NCBI GenBank assembly: GCA_963556255.1
Contig: OY744608.1
Coordinates: 28,743,028 to 28,807,027 of the forward strand
Source of the DNA: Allolobophora icterica
Lineage: Eukaryota > Annelida > Clitellata > Crassiclitellata > Lumbricidae
Length of the DNA stretch: 64,000 nt
Direction of reading: 5' to 3'
The position numbers and the translations under genes are program-made. The number at the start of each line of letters is the position of its first letter. Within the stretch, counting starts at the first letter, position 1. Shown one piece after another: positions 38,135 to 46,169 of the stretch. A model generated the notes under the pieces. It was given only the letters and a program-made list of their open reading frames with translations, made no database searches and was not told where the DNA came from.

Positions 38135-38913
38135 ATCATTAAATCAAATAACTTCACATTCCTTGAAAATAGCTTCTATAACTAATCATAATTACAGTGA
38201 CAGTGTCAATAACACACAAAACGGCAGTCTTGTTGTCAAGACCTTAAACCTCAAGACCAAGACCAAGACCAAGACCTTGAACCCCAAGACCAAGACCAAG
38301 ACCAAGACCTTGAACCTCGAGACCAAGACCAAGACCAAGACTTTGAACCTCGAGACCAAGACCAAGACCAAGACCTTGAACCTCAAGACCAAGACCAAGA
38401 CCAAGACCCAAAAATCGAAATTAGGTCAAAACTTCTAAAAATTGTAAAGTCGGAATATTAGCTATGTTAATGAAAACATGAGTCTTTTATTTTATTCAAG
38501 CAAATTAACTTTAAATGATGCAAACTGCAGATAAATCCGAATTTGTATTCAAAAGTCCTTCATGCAAACTCTTATACCAAATGCCTTTTGTATTTTATAA
38601 AAACCAATTCGCTCAGAATTTTCTACCAAGACGTGCCTGGTGGGCCTCATAAAAATTCCGCCATGTGAAAAAATACGTTCTACAGGTGCTGAAGTCGCTG
38701 ACACACACAGAGTAGCTTTTCAAGCACTGGATGTAAATGTACAGATAGTGAGTCCTTTTGAAATCTTCCCATGGTTTATCATACCGTCTGATACAGAATA
38801 ACTGTTGCTGCTGCCAATGGGTTTTCCTGACCAACATGACTTGTATCCATCCATAGATATTGGTCGTATGATGCAAGCAGGCTTGATACAGAATTCTTGA
38901 GTTCTGTTAAATG

Positions 38914-38919
38914 ACTGTT
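38914..38919. repeat. Polinton target-site duplication, left
   Basis: ACTGTT, identical to 54103-54108. A 6-bp duplication is characteristic of Polinton/Maverick integration. Confidence 0.95.
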
Positions 38920-39280
38920 AGTAGATAGAAAGATCGGCAGCTAACGCATTTGACCAGTCCTAGGTTCAAAACCCCTACCTAGAAGGTTCAAACTCGCCTA
39001 CTAACCTTTGCTATAGGTTAGAGAATCTCCGCCATGCACAAACCTAGAGACACGGGTCATAATACCCACTAGCCCCTCATAGGGCGACACCGCATTCGTT
39101 GAAACTAACTACGCTGTAAACGGGCAAAAAAAACTAGCCATATGTGGTTGTTTCGCCTTTGACCAGTCCTGGGTTCAAAACCTGACCTATTAGGTTTGCG
39201 AACAGTTACTAACCTGTAGCGTAGGATGAAAACTCTTCGCTATGCACGAGTCTAGACACATGGGTCAAATACAATCAGCC
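38920..39280 (+). repeat. Polinton left terminal inverted repeat (361 bp)
   Basis: Matches the reverse complement of 53742-54102; I see no mismatch in a base-by-base reading. Within it, two diverged subunits of about 115 bp (38949-39065 and 39158-39272) begin alike with TTTGACCAGTCCT and share a GGTTCAAAACC stretch. Confidence 0.95.
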
Positions 39281-39344
39281 GAGTGCTCGGTTCAAGGCTA
39301 ATTCTATGTGCATGAATCTATAGACCGTTGGAAATCCGCGCATC

Positions 39345-40046
39345 TTATTCTTGTGTGTAGAAAAGACGCCTTTGTCTAGCGAAACGATCGATGACTATAA
39401 CATCGTTTACCTTTACCTGAATAGAGGGCTTAGCACCGATATAGATATTATCGATTCGAATATCGCAAACGACTTTACAACGCGTATTTATGAGCGTTTT
39501 AGGATCGATGGGCTCATTGTTTAAATCGTAAAATCCTGTAATTATCTTAGGCGGCACATCTGGATCTCGTGATTTTTCATAGGCAGTTAAAAGTTTCGGA
39601 TACAGAGTAGGAGGTATATCGGAAAGGATTTTACCTTTCTCTTTCTTTCTGTAAAAAATATCCATTTGGTCAACATCCGCATTCATTTCGTATTTATTAA
39701 GCGCGTCTTTCACATCAGATTTTTTAAGATGTTCTTTTACTAGTTTTAAACACGATTCAAAAATTTCAATCGTTTTCGCTTCGTCTTCGGTTTCACCAAC
39801 CATTCTATCGTACATGTTTAATGGTAAAGAATACGAGTCTAACAGACCCGTTTGTGAAGATCGGTTTTCTTGAATCCCATAAGAATACAGCGGAGGAGTT
39901 TTTATAGATATTTTGTCGATTGTCCCATCGTCGTATTTGTACTTTAGAAATATGCGTTGAAATTTAGTTTCGGCGGGAGTAGACCTTTTTGTAACGTCTT
40001 CGAAAATAACATTATTAATATCAAAGTTTTTCCATGTGATTGCCAT
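39345..40046 (-). CDS. Polinton conserved protein, possibly SSB-like
   Basis: 233 residues, the first gene inside the left repeat, read toward the end of the element. It starts at ATG 40046, in an A/T-rich context. No classical enzyme motif is seen. The C-terminal third (about residues 165-225) alternates hydrophobic and polar residues as expected for a beta-barrel, with an Ile-Tyr-Ile-Gly-x-Lys-x-Ser-Ile-Gln-x-Lys-Val stretch. That stretch recalls the OB-fold ssDNA-binding proteins of large DNA viruses (DUF2738-like), a role that would fit beside a polymerase. This assignment is a guess from pattern, not proven. The frame is intact. It sits 64 bp upstream of nothing but the repeat on one side and about 65 bp from the integrase stop on the other. 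Confidence 0.6.
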   Translation of the reverse strand: MAITWKNFDINNVIFEDVTKRSTPAETKFQRIFLKYKYDDGTIDKISIKTPPLYSYGIQENRSSQTGLLDSYSLPLNMYDRMVGETEDEAKTIEIFESCLKLVKEHLKKSDVKDALNKYEMNADVDQMDIFYRKKEKGKILSDIPPTLYPKLLTAYEKSRDPDVPPKIITGFYDLNNEPIDPKTLINTRCKVVCDIRIDNIYIGAKPSIQVKVNDVIVIDRFARQRRLFYTQE

Positions 40047-40110
40047 AGTATCTCTTTATTATATGAAAATTATTTTCTTTAAGTCGAAATAACATTTTTG
40101 AATAATCGTT

Positions 40111-41049
40111 TCACAACGTCATCAAGTTATCGTTATCGACCCAAGAATTGAACGAGTCCGGGTACCCGAGCCATTTAACGAGTGATTTCTTCCCACGCTT
40201 CCTGATAATCTTTTCGATCCTAAATATTTCTTGAGTCATCTTCTGTAGCTCCTGTTCATAGAATGAGCCTTGTATCTCCTCACCATTAGAATCGGTAATC
40301 TTGTAAGTTGGTGGATCTGTGTATTGAACCTGGGATACTATAGAAACCTTCTCCGTCCATCTAGGGAGATATCCTTTCGAAAAGATATTCTTCTTTTTAG
40401 TTATTCTCACCTTATCTCCAATCGAGAATCTAGGCGCAACAGGCTGTGAGACTTCTCCACCGTATAAATTCATAAATACAGTCTTTTCATTCGTTTTCAT
40501 ACTAGCCTTCGCGGGAGTCATTTTGATGGAAGAATGTCTCGTATTGTTGTAATTACTAACCATTCCGTCTAAAACGTCGATATATCTTCTCGTTGAATTA
40601 GCTGTAAAGTATTTAAACATTTTATCTTTTATCGTCCTGTTCCACCTCTCGACTACGCAAGATTTCTCTTCGTTCTCCGTAGAGTACAGCTCGAGCAAAG
40701 CCTTTACGTCTTTGTTATAAAACTCCTTTCCCTTGTCTACCCATAATTTAACAGGTTTTCGTCCGCTCTCGAGTATCTTCACGAAACCGCTTGCTGTAGA
40801 TTTCCCACTTTTATCATTCAATGGCACGATCCATCCGTACTTGGAAAACACGTCTATAACGGTTAACAGGTATTTCACACCATCGTTATCCTTAGCGAAT
40901 GCTTGCATATCTACTAAGTCAGCCGCCCATATCTCGTCTATCCCACTAACATACACCTTCCTCTTTCTAAAATGCCTTACTACTGGTTTATGTAGTTCAT
41001 CCGCGAGCTCGTCGGTCCATTTCAGGTCGGTTTGTAATTTTAGGCTTTT
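40111..41049 (-). CDS. Polinton integrase (DDE, chromodomain), no ATG
   Basis: Retroviral-type integrase that would cut and join the element ends to target DNA in the nucleus. Counting from the GTG at 40956: first catalytic Asp13 in Ala-Asp-Leu-Val-Asp-Met, second Asp74 in Trp-Val-Asp-Lys-Gly, Glu103 in Val-Val-Glu-Arg-Trp-Asn. The chromodomain is at about 244-280 with aromatic Trp262 and Trp272. The coding frame clearly extends upstream of 40956 (a Trp-Thr-Asp-Glu-Leu-Ala and His-Lys-Pro linker) to a stop at 41074-41076, but contains no ATG there. It overlaps the PLA2 gene in the -1 frame at a T TTA AAA heptamer (41055-41049), which suggests either a frameshift-made fusion or a frameshift mutation in an ancestral fusion. 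The D-to-E gap is 28 residues instead of about 35, so activity is doubtful. I start the feature at the possible shift site. Confidence 0.85.
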   Translation of the reverse strand, partial: KSLKLQTDLKWTDELADELHKPVVRHFRKRKVYVSGIDEIWAADLVDMQAFAKDNDGVKYLLTVIDVFSKYGWIVPLNDKSGKSTASGFVKILESGRKPVKLWVDKGKEFYNKDVKALLELYSTENEEKSCVVERWNRTIKDKMFKYFTANSTRRYIDVLDGMVSNYNNTRHSSIKMTPAKASMKTNEKTVFMNLYGGEVSQPVAPRFSIGDKVRITKKKNIFSKGYLPRWTEKVSIVSQVQYTDPPTYKITDSNGEEIQGSFYEQELQKMTQEIFRIEKIIRKRGKKSLVKWLGYPDSFNSWVDNDNLMTL

Positions 41050-41570
41050 TTTAAACCTAACCCGAGACTCGCTTTAGTATATAAAATAGGCTTGACTATG
41101 CTCCTCTCTATTCGTTCCCGCAAGCTAGGATTAGGAATATTATTCAAATCATTAATCATCGTTCTATCAGCGACATTCCTAGAAGCCGTATCAGTGTGCT
41201 GGTTGTAAGCTAAATCATGAATATACGCGGCACTATCAACCCTATCAACGGGTTTAGACCACTCTTTTGGAGTTCCATCAGGATTCAACCGCAAATCTAG
41301 TCTAGTTCCTGGTCCTGTAAACTGATGGCCTGGTAAATGCATCTCACCTGGGAATTTAGCCCAAGGCAACTTAATACCGCTAGTTACCGAATTTAGAGAT
41401 CCAACTAGATCACCGCCTTGTGCCGCTTTCACGAACTGCGTCTTTATTTTTCCACAAACATCGCACGTGCCTCTGAGCATCAACCTCCCATTCTTCGTCA
41501 TAACGGTCTGTGCATTACTAGTTTTAGTATGATTTTTACATTTTACGCAATACATCCTTTTTAAATACAA
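41040..41570 (-). CDS. Zinc-ribbon and parvovirus-type PLA2 domain protein
   Basis: 176 residues. The N-terminal zinc ribbon has Cys8-x2-Cys11 and Cys36-x2-Cys39. The C-terminal half is a phospholipase A2 domain of the kind found in parvovirus VP1: the calcium loop Gly-Pro-Gly-Thr at 86-89 and the catalytic His118-Asp119 in His-Asp-Leu-Ala-Tyr, with a conserved Asp112 before it. In parvoviruses this enzyme opens endosomal membranes during entry, and a matching role in Polinton/adintovirus particles is inferred. The start ATG at 41570 is only 15 bp from the divergent ATPase start. The stop at 41040-41042 lies 7 bases past a canonical -1 slippery heptamer leading into the integrase frame. All key residues are present. 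Confidence 0.85.
   Translation of the reverse strand: MYLKRMYCVKCKNHTKTSNAQTVMTKNGRLMLRGTCDVCGKIKTQFVKAAQGGDLVGSLNSVTSGIKLPWAKFPGEMHLPGHQFTGPGTRLDLRLNPDGTPKEWSKPVDRVDSAAYIHDLAYNQHTDTASRNVADRTMINDLNNIPNPSLRERIERSIVKPILYTKASLGLGLKKA
41049..41055 (-). promoter_or_regulatory. Candidate -1 frameshift heptamer T TTA AAA
   Basis: In the PLA2 reading frame the codons are GGT TTA AAA AAA GCC TAA. The heptamer TTTAAAA has the canonical X XXY YYZ form in the zero frame, followed by three more A. A -1 slip would enter the integrase frame exactly. No pseudoknot was evaluated. A simple indel in the A7 run is the alternative. Confidence 0.4.
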
Positions 41571-41585
41571 CTAGATATATTTAAA
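41571..41585. promoter_or_regulatory. 15-bp divergent intergenic promoter region
   Basis: Only 15 bp, entirely A/T-rich apart from three bases, separate the start codons of the PLA2 gene (minus) and the ATPase (plus). It contains TATATTTAAA leading directly into the plus-strand ATG and, on the minus strand, a GTATTTAAAAAGG context. Core promoter elements must overlap or lie inside coding sequence. Confidence 0.5.
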
Positions 41586-42362
41586 ATGGAGGTCGTAAAT
41601 CTTTCGTGGAACGGTGCGCTATCTAAGAGATTCAATAATCCTCTTTTACCGAGAAGCATAAGGGGATTAATCGTAGGAAAGTCTGGTTGTGGTAAGACTA
41701 CATTACTGTTGAACTTACTTATAAGACCTAGGTGGTTAGATTACAACAATCTACAAATATTCGGTCGGTCTCTCTTTCAACCAGAGTATAAAATCTTGAA
41801 AAAAGCATTTGAAGAAAAGCTACCTAAGGAATTCATAGTCGTGTTATTCGATAACCAAGACGAGATCATAGAACAAAATCTTTCACCAGCAGTTGTAGTT
41901 GAGGAAATGGCTAAACAACTGAATGAGAAATCTGATATATCTTCCAAGTTCTTTGAATCAGCAGAAGACGTACCAGACCCGAGAGAATTGGATCCGGAGA
42001 AGAAGAACCTAATGATATTTGATGATTTGCAGCTAGAAAAGCAGAATAAATGCGAGGCCTACTACATCCGAGGAAGGCACAGCAATGTTGACAGCATATA
42101 CCTCGCTCAAAACTATTTTAAATTGCCGCGGCAGACGATTAGAGAGAATGCAAACTTTATCTGTTTGTTTCCGCAAGACCAGAAAAATATTGATCATATA
42201 TACGGAGATCACGCGAGTACGGACATGTCTAAGGACGAGTTTAAGAAACTATGTCAAAGAGCTTGGAAGCGACGTCATGGATTTGTAGTAATAGACCAGA
42301 CTAGTGATAAAAACAACGGCAAGTATAGATGCGGCTTCGATGAATTCTACATTCCGCTATAA
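41586..42362 (+). CDS. Genome-packaging ATPase (FtsK/HerA type)
   Basis: 258 residues. P-loop ATPase that in related viruses pumps DNA into preformed capsids. Walker A is Gly-Lys-Ser-Gly-Cys-Gly-Lys-Thr at 31-38. Walker B is Leu-Met-Ile-Phe-Asp-Asp at 141-146. A Tyr-Leu-Ala-Gln-Asn-Tyr stretch near 171-176 supplies a sensor-like Asn. The length is normal for Polinton and adenovirus-like packaging ATPases. It starts in the TTTAAAATG context and is the first gene of the plus-strand morphogenesis block, directly before the capsid genes. The frame is intact. Confidence 0.92.
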   Translation: MEVVNLSWNGALSKRFNNPLLPRSIRGLIVGKSGCGKTTLLLNLLIRPRWLDYNNLQIFGRSLFQPEYKILKKAFEEKLPKEFIVVLFDNQDEIIEQNLSPAVVVEEMAKQLNEKSDISSKFFESAEDVPDPRELDPEKKNLMIFDDLQLEKQNKCEAYYIRGRHSNVDSIYLAQNYFKLPRQTIRENANFICLFPQDQKNIDHIYGDHASTDMSKDEFKKLCQRAWKRRHGFVVIDQTSDKNNGKYRCGFDEFYIPL

Positions 42363-42384
42363 ATAAATCTTTCGTTAAGTTAAA

Positions 42385-43177
42385 ATGGAATCGAATCTAC
42401 AAAAGATTGCGGACAATACCGAAAGGATCGCGCGTAACACGGAACCGAAGACATCGTTTTACATATTATTAAGCGAGAAGACTTCGAGAATAAGAACGCG
42501 GTTCAATCCGTTGATAGAGTTCGATAGAGATAAAAGGTACGAGATGTCTTTAGTCAACCTAGAATCATATTTTTCCTTCCCGAATATCGGAGCGAATAAC
42601 AACAGCTTTTCGTATTCACCGAATGGTGGGAGTACGTGAGTTACTATACACATCCCCGAAGGCTGTTATGAAATTACTGATATTAACGAATACGTGCAGA
42701 GAACCATGAAAGAAACGGAGCATTACGATATGGTTAACGACGCGTACAATATTAAGATAGATGCAAACAGTAATACGTTGAAAACTGTTTTACATATAGC
42801 TGAAAATTACCTCGTTGATTTTGGGGAGTTGAATTCTATCGGGAAAAGTCCTCGGTTTTAATAGCCAGCGTTATTCAGCGGGGTACCAAGAATCGGAGAA
42901 TATAGTAGACATAATGAGTGTTACTAGTCTGAGGGTTACGAGCGATATCGTCGGAGCGTCTTATAGTAACGGAACTACGGATAATATCATTTATTCCTTC
43001 TTCCCGAATGTAGGGCCCGGTTATAAGATTATCGAAACGCCTAGAAATTTGATATATCTTCCAATCACCCTATCCACTATTTCGTCAATGGAGACGACTC
43101 TCGTCGATCAGAATGGTAAACTAATTAATATGCGAGGTGAGGAATTATCGATACGGTTTCATATTAGAGAAGCTTAA
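42385..43177 (+). pseudogene. Probable penton-type minor capsid protein, broken
   Basis: About 260 residues when read across two lesions. The first lesion is an in-frame TGA at 42637-42639. The second is a net +1 frameshift near the AAAA run at 42844-42847, after which the frame continues to a normal stop at 43177. An N-terminal helix (Asn-Leu-Gln-Lys-Ile-Ala-Asp-Asn-Thr) precedes beta-rich sequence with a Gly-Cys-Tyr-Glu-Ile-x-Asp-Ile-Asn-Glu-Tyr block, a Pro-Gly-Tyr-Lys-Ile-Ile-Glu block and an Arg-Gly-Glu-x-Leu-Ser-Ile-Arg-Phe end. Size, position after the ATPase and beta-rich composition fit the single-jelly-roll minor capsid (penton) protein of Polintons. That identity is inferred, not shown by a motif. 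Confidence 0.6.
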
Positions 43178-43199
43178 AGTTTTTCTAGTTATATATAAA

Positions 43200-43796
43200 A
43201 TGAGTCGATACGCGAAAATCAAAGTCAATATTTCGGAAGGACAACGAGATAAATTTAAAAGATCGCTACAAGCGGGAACCGGCGTAAGCATCAAACTAAG
43301 TCACAACGATTTAGAGGGAGAGCACGTGTTAGCTCTTACCCAAGCACAGATCAATAAATTATCCAAAGCGTATCAGGATGGGAAAGGTGTGACTCTAAAC
43401 ATGAGTAAAACCCAATTAATATATAACGCTAAAGTCGAAGGAGGGTTTATAGGCGCTATATTACCGTTTCTAGCAACTGCGGGTAAATTCCTACTAGGTA
43501 GCGTATTACCGAGCTTAGCAACGGGCGCATTAACTGGAATAGGCGCGGCGGCTGGTTCTAAAGTCATCGACAAAGTAACGGGTGGGGCTATATATCTCAA
43601 TACTAGAGGTAAAAACTATAAGATAGAGGAACAAGGGCAGGGCTTATATGTGAAGCCATATCAAGGATCTGGATTAAACGGTGTGGGAGAAGGCCTGTAT
43701 CTGAAGAGAGGTAATGCGTTCGTAAATGGGGAAGGACTTATATTTGAACCAGATTCACCGTTTAAAAACATTCCGCTTCTCGGATTGTTACTTTAA
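43200..43796 (+). CDS. Small membrane-active virion-type protein
   Basis: 198 residues, starting at ATG 43200 inside TATATATAAAATG; an upstream in-frame Met at 43137 belongs to the previous gene region and is not used. Residues about 85-130 form a long Gly/Ala/Leu-rich hydrophobic segment (Phe-Ile-Gly-Ala-Ile-Leu-Pro-Phe-Leu), likely membrane-inserting. The C-terminus ends in a Ser-Pro-Phe-Lys-Asn-Ile-Pro-Leu-Leu-Gly-Leu motif, a conserved Polinton end. It resembles the adenovirus pVI/pX type of minor core or membrane-lytic protein by size, composition and place, but direct homology is not shown. The frame is intact. Confidence 0.7.
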   Translation: MSRYAKIKVNISEGQRDKFKRSLQAGTGVSIKLSHNDLEGEHVLALTQAQINKLSKAYQDGKGVTLNMSKTQLIYNAKVEGGFIGAILPFLATAGKFLLGSVLPSLATGALTGIGAAAGSKVIDKVTGGAIYLNTRGKNYKIEEQGQGLYVKPYQGSGLNGVGEGLYLKRGNAFVNGEGLIFEPDSPFKNIPLLGLLL

Positions 43797-43819
43797 AAAA
43801 GAGATATATCGTATATAAA

Positions 43820-44236
43820 ATGTCTCTATTTCCGATTCATAAAATGGGGTGGACGAAACCTAAATATGTCCCAGAAAAAAGGACTCAACCGAGATCCGTC
43901 AGGTGGCAGGCGTGTGAAGGTATGTGGGATGTTAAATATAGACCGCAAAGACAAATGGGTGGTCTACGATGGGAGTTTTTCGCTCAAGAAGAGATAACTA
44001 TTCAGCCGCAAGAAAATGTAGTTTTACCGTTAGGCTTGGGTGTCCGAATGACGAAAGGCTCGTGTAAAGTTTCACTCCATCCAGAATTTATAGAAGCGGG
44101 TTGTCGCTTGCTAAGCGATACCGTTACTGGGTGCGCGGAAGACATTTTACTAGATATTAAGAATTTTAACGACCTCGGAACGGTCGTCGTAAACGAAGGA
44201 GACGCGTTATGTTATGTGAATTACGAACGAAATTGA
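43820..44236 (+). CDS. dUTPase-fold-like protein, catalytic residues unclear
   Basis: 138 residues, starting at ATG 43820 in the TATATAAAATG context. The second half follows the dUTPase/dCTP-deaminase barrel pattern: Val-Val-Leu-Pro-Leu-Gly-Leu-Gly-Val-Arg, then Ser-Leu-His-Pro-Glu-Phe, and a final Val-Val-Val-Asn-Glu-Gly-Asp-Ala-Leu-Cys-Tyr-Val stretch like the Gly-Asp-Arg-Ile-Ala-Gln-Leu motif of dUTPases. The Ser-Gly-Leu-Ala uracil-site motif is not recognisable, so it is more likely a structural or repurposed trimeric barrel than an active enzyme. The neighbours are virion genes. The frame is intact. Confidence 0.55.
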   Translation: MSLFPIHKMGWTKPKYVPEKRTQPRSVRWQACEGMWDVKYRPQRQMGGLRWEFFAQEEITIQPQENVVLPLGLGVRMTKGSCKVSLHPEFIEAGCRLLSDTVTGCAEDILLDIKNFNDLGTVVVNEGDALCYVNYERN

Positions 44237-44268
44237 ATTCCATTTTAAAAAGTCTTCGGTATTATAAA

Positions 44269-44787
44269 ATGGAATCGAACAAAGCAGACTCCTATCGTCT
44301 TCAGAAAATATCTGAAATTCAAGAGGAAATCCTACGAGAACGAGAAAAGAGAGACGTAATCTGTAAAAAATACCAAAAGAGCGTTAAAGTAGTCGAAGCG
44401 CTGGGAGGGTTGTTGACCCTTACATCTTCGGGGCTCGGCGTACTAGGCGTAACTTTTCTAAGTACCATCGTTGCCGCACCCGCCGCTACCATCGTGGTAT
44501 CTTTATCCGCCGGAGCTGGAGCGCTATCTCTGGTATCTACCCAAGTCCGCCGAATATTATCGCTCCGGCAAGAAAAACACGCAAAGATCAGGACTATAGC
44601 CGAAGGGAAACTCAATTCGATTAGTGACCTCGTTTCGAAATCCCTGGACGATAATAACATCTCGGACTCGGAATATTCCGTTATTCTAAGCGAGTTCGAG
44701 AAATTTAATCAGATGAAGGAAGAGGTTAGAAGTAAAACCACTATCAACGTAGATGAAGCGACGAAACGTTTTGGTAAAACGGATTGA
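44269..44787 (+). CDS. Polinton membrane protein with central hydrophobic hairpin
   Basis: 172 residues. The ATG at 44269 lies in ATTATAAAATG; the earlier Met at 44209 lies in the end of the previous gene. A charged N-terminal helix (Glu/Arg/Lys-rich, residues 1-38) is followed by two hydrophobic, Gly/Ala/Val-rich segments (about 44-90), and then a charged helix with a Ser-Asp-Leu-Val-Ser-Lys-Ser-Leu-Asp-Asp stretch. This is an arrangement for a two-pass membrane protein with both ends on one side. Function unknown; a host-membrane or virion-membrane role is a guess. The frame is intact and ends in TGA. Confidence 0.7.
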   Translation: MESNKADSYRLQKISEIQEEILREREKRDVICKKYQKSVKVVEALGGLLTLTSSGLGVLGVTFLSTIVAAPAATIVVSLSAGAGALSLVSTQVRRILSLRQEKHAKIRTIAEGKLNSISDLVSKSLDDNNISDSEYSVILSEFEKFNQMKEEVRSKTTINVDEATKRFGKTD

Positions 44788-44859
44788 ATACGAAACGAAC
44801 GTTTATTTACGTTTTTACGTTTTACGTTTTACGTTTAAATATTATGTTTCAAACTTAAA

Positions 44860-45741
44860 ATGTCGTTTCTAAAAATTGAGGACCCAGCCAAACGTGACTT
44901 TATAGTTGAGAAGTTTCTCAAGCTGAAGCAAAACATTAGACAAGATTCGTTATCCGAGAAATTAGGAGACGTGTCTCTTCAGCGGGAATTAACGAAAGCG
45001 TACAAACCGATAATCGACTCGCAGTCTGGAATATCTAAAGAGTTAGGTACGATAAAAGAGAACTCTAAGTTAACGGCTGAAGCGCTTCGTGCTTTGCCAG
45101 CATCGATATCGACGTCGTTGAAAGCGATTCAATTCCCGCAGTATCCGTCGATAAAAGCGTTCGAGGACGATCCCGTTTCAGATGTTAGAACTTTAGAATT
45201 AGGTGATATCGCTACAAAATATTTAAAAGAATACGCCTCGGACAAGAAGGAGACGGATACGACCTTTGGAATACGCTCAAAAGATGGAGGGTTTTTCATC
45301 GGCAACAGCCAAATCTCGATCGAAGGAGATGACATAACGGTGGGTAATAACACCTACAAGGGGACTCCGGGGTTATGGGAATTGATGACGAGGAAGAAAC
45401 CGGACGAGACGATATACAGTCAAAACGATCTGGATGAGTATGAGGAAATTATTAAATCGACGGGTGCCTTGTTTACGCTGAAAAATCCTAAAAAGCCTAG
45501 ATCGTCTAGAGGCTCAAAATATAATAACATCATTAAGCCGATGCGGGCTCCAACAGGCGAGGGGGTTGTTGTTCTCCCGCAAGACCCTGATGCGTTAGTG
45601 GAAATGTTGGCACTACGAATGGCTAGCTTCAGAGCGGGAAATACGGGCTTGAGAAACGAGATAGTCGGCATCGGTGACGAGTTGCGTCGACAAAAAGCGA
45701 TAGATGAGTTGTACTATAAAAATTTAATGATGCAATTATAA
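44860..45741 (+). CDS. Polinton conserved hypothetical protein
   Basis: 293 residues from ATG 44860 (ACTTAAAATG context). The N-terminal 90 residues are helical and charged. A conserved centre has a Thr-Phe-Gly-Ile-Arg block, a Phe-Phe-Ile-Gly-Asn-Ser block and the very typical Tyr-Lys-Gly-Thr-Pro-Gly-Leu-Trp-Glu-Leu motif (about 168-177). A Gly/Ser-rich basic stretch and a C-terminal helix follow. I recognise the motif as recurring in Polinton-type elements but not its biochemical role. It sits in the middle of the morphogenesis block, so a virion or assembly role is inferred. Its stop codon overlaps the TATAAAATG of the next gene. Confidence 0.7.
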   Translation: MSFLKIEDPAKRDFIVEKFLKLKQNIRQDSLSEKLGDVSLQRELTKAYKPIIDSQSGISKELGTIKENSKLTAEALRALPASISTSLKAIQFPQYPSIKAFEDDPVSDVRTLELGDIATKYLKEYASDKKETDTTFGIRSKDGGFFIGNSQISIEGDDITVGNNTYKGTPGLWELMTRKKPDETIYSQNDLDEYEEIIKSTGALFTLKNPKKPRSSRGSKYNNIIKPMRAPTGEGVVVLPQDPDALVEMLALRMASFRAGNTGLRNEIVGIGDELRRQKAIDELYYKNLMMQL

Positions 45742-45742
45742 A

Positions 45743-46144
45743 ATGAGTATCGTAACGAAGAGAAGATTTACTAAAAGATACGTCGTAGGAGGCGCGGGGA
45801 TATATGACACGATATCAGGATTTATCAAAAGAATGTTAACCTCAAACGTTGCAAGACAGGTAGCAGCAACCGCGGTAAGTGCGGGAAAAGAGGCTGCAAC
45901 GGAGATTGGTAAAAAGGCTATAGATGCTGGAAAGACCCTCGCTATTCATGCGGGAAAGCGCGTGGTTGATAAAGCAGTCACAAAAATTTTGGAACCCACG
46001 ACGCTTAGTCAAAAGAGTATGGAAACGTTACAGAATTTAATAATTCCTCACCCTTCGATGAATATAAATAATTTACTGTCCGGTACTGGCGGCGCTATAT
46101 CGATCCGAGATTTGGCGCGCGGATCTGGAATGAAGTGGGCTTAA
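45743..46144 (+). CDS. Small basic amphipathic virion-type protein
   Basis: 133 residues, ATG 45743 one base after the previous stop, in ATTATAAAATG. A basic N-terminus (Lys-Arg-Arg-Phe-Thr-Lys-Arg) precedes a Gly-Gly-Ala-Gly-Ile stretch and a long Ala/Lys amphipathic helix (about 35-85). It ends in a Gly/Met-rich tail. Small basic amphipathic proteins next to the major capsid are typical minor core or membrane-lytic proteins (adenovirus pVI/pVII-like) in this virus group; that role is inferred by analogy. The frame is intact. Confidence 0.65.
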   Translation: MSIVTKRRFTKRYVVGGAGIYDTISGFIKRMLTSNVARQVAATAVSAGKEAATEIGKKAIDAGKTLAIHAGKRVVDKAVTKILEPTTLSQKSMETLQNLIIPHPSMNINNLLSGTGGAISIRDLARGSGMKWA

Positions 46145-46169
46145 AAAAAATATCTTACCGTATTAAAAC

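Noticed and set aside
38949..39272. tRNA or SINE within the Polinton terminal repeat
   Set aside because: Only a B-box-like GGTTCAAA stretch is present; there is no A box at proper spacing and no cloverleaf.
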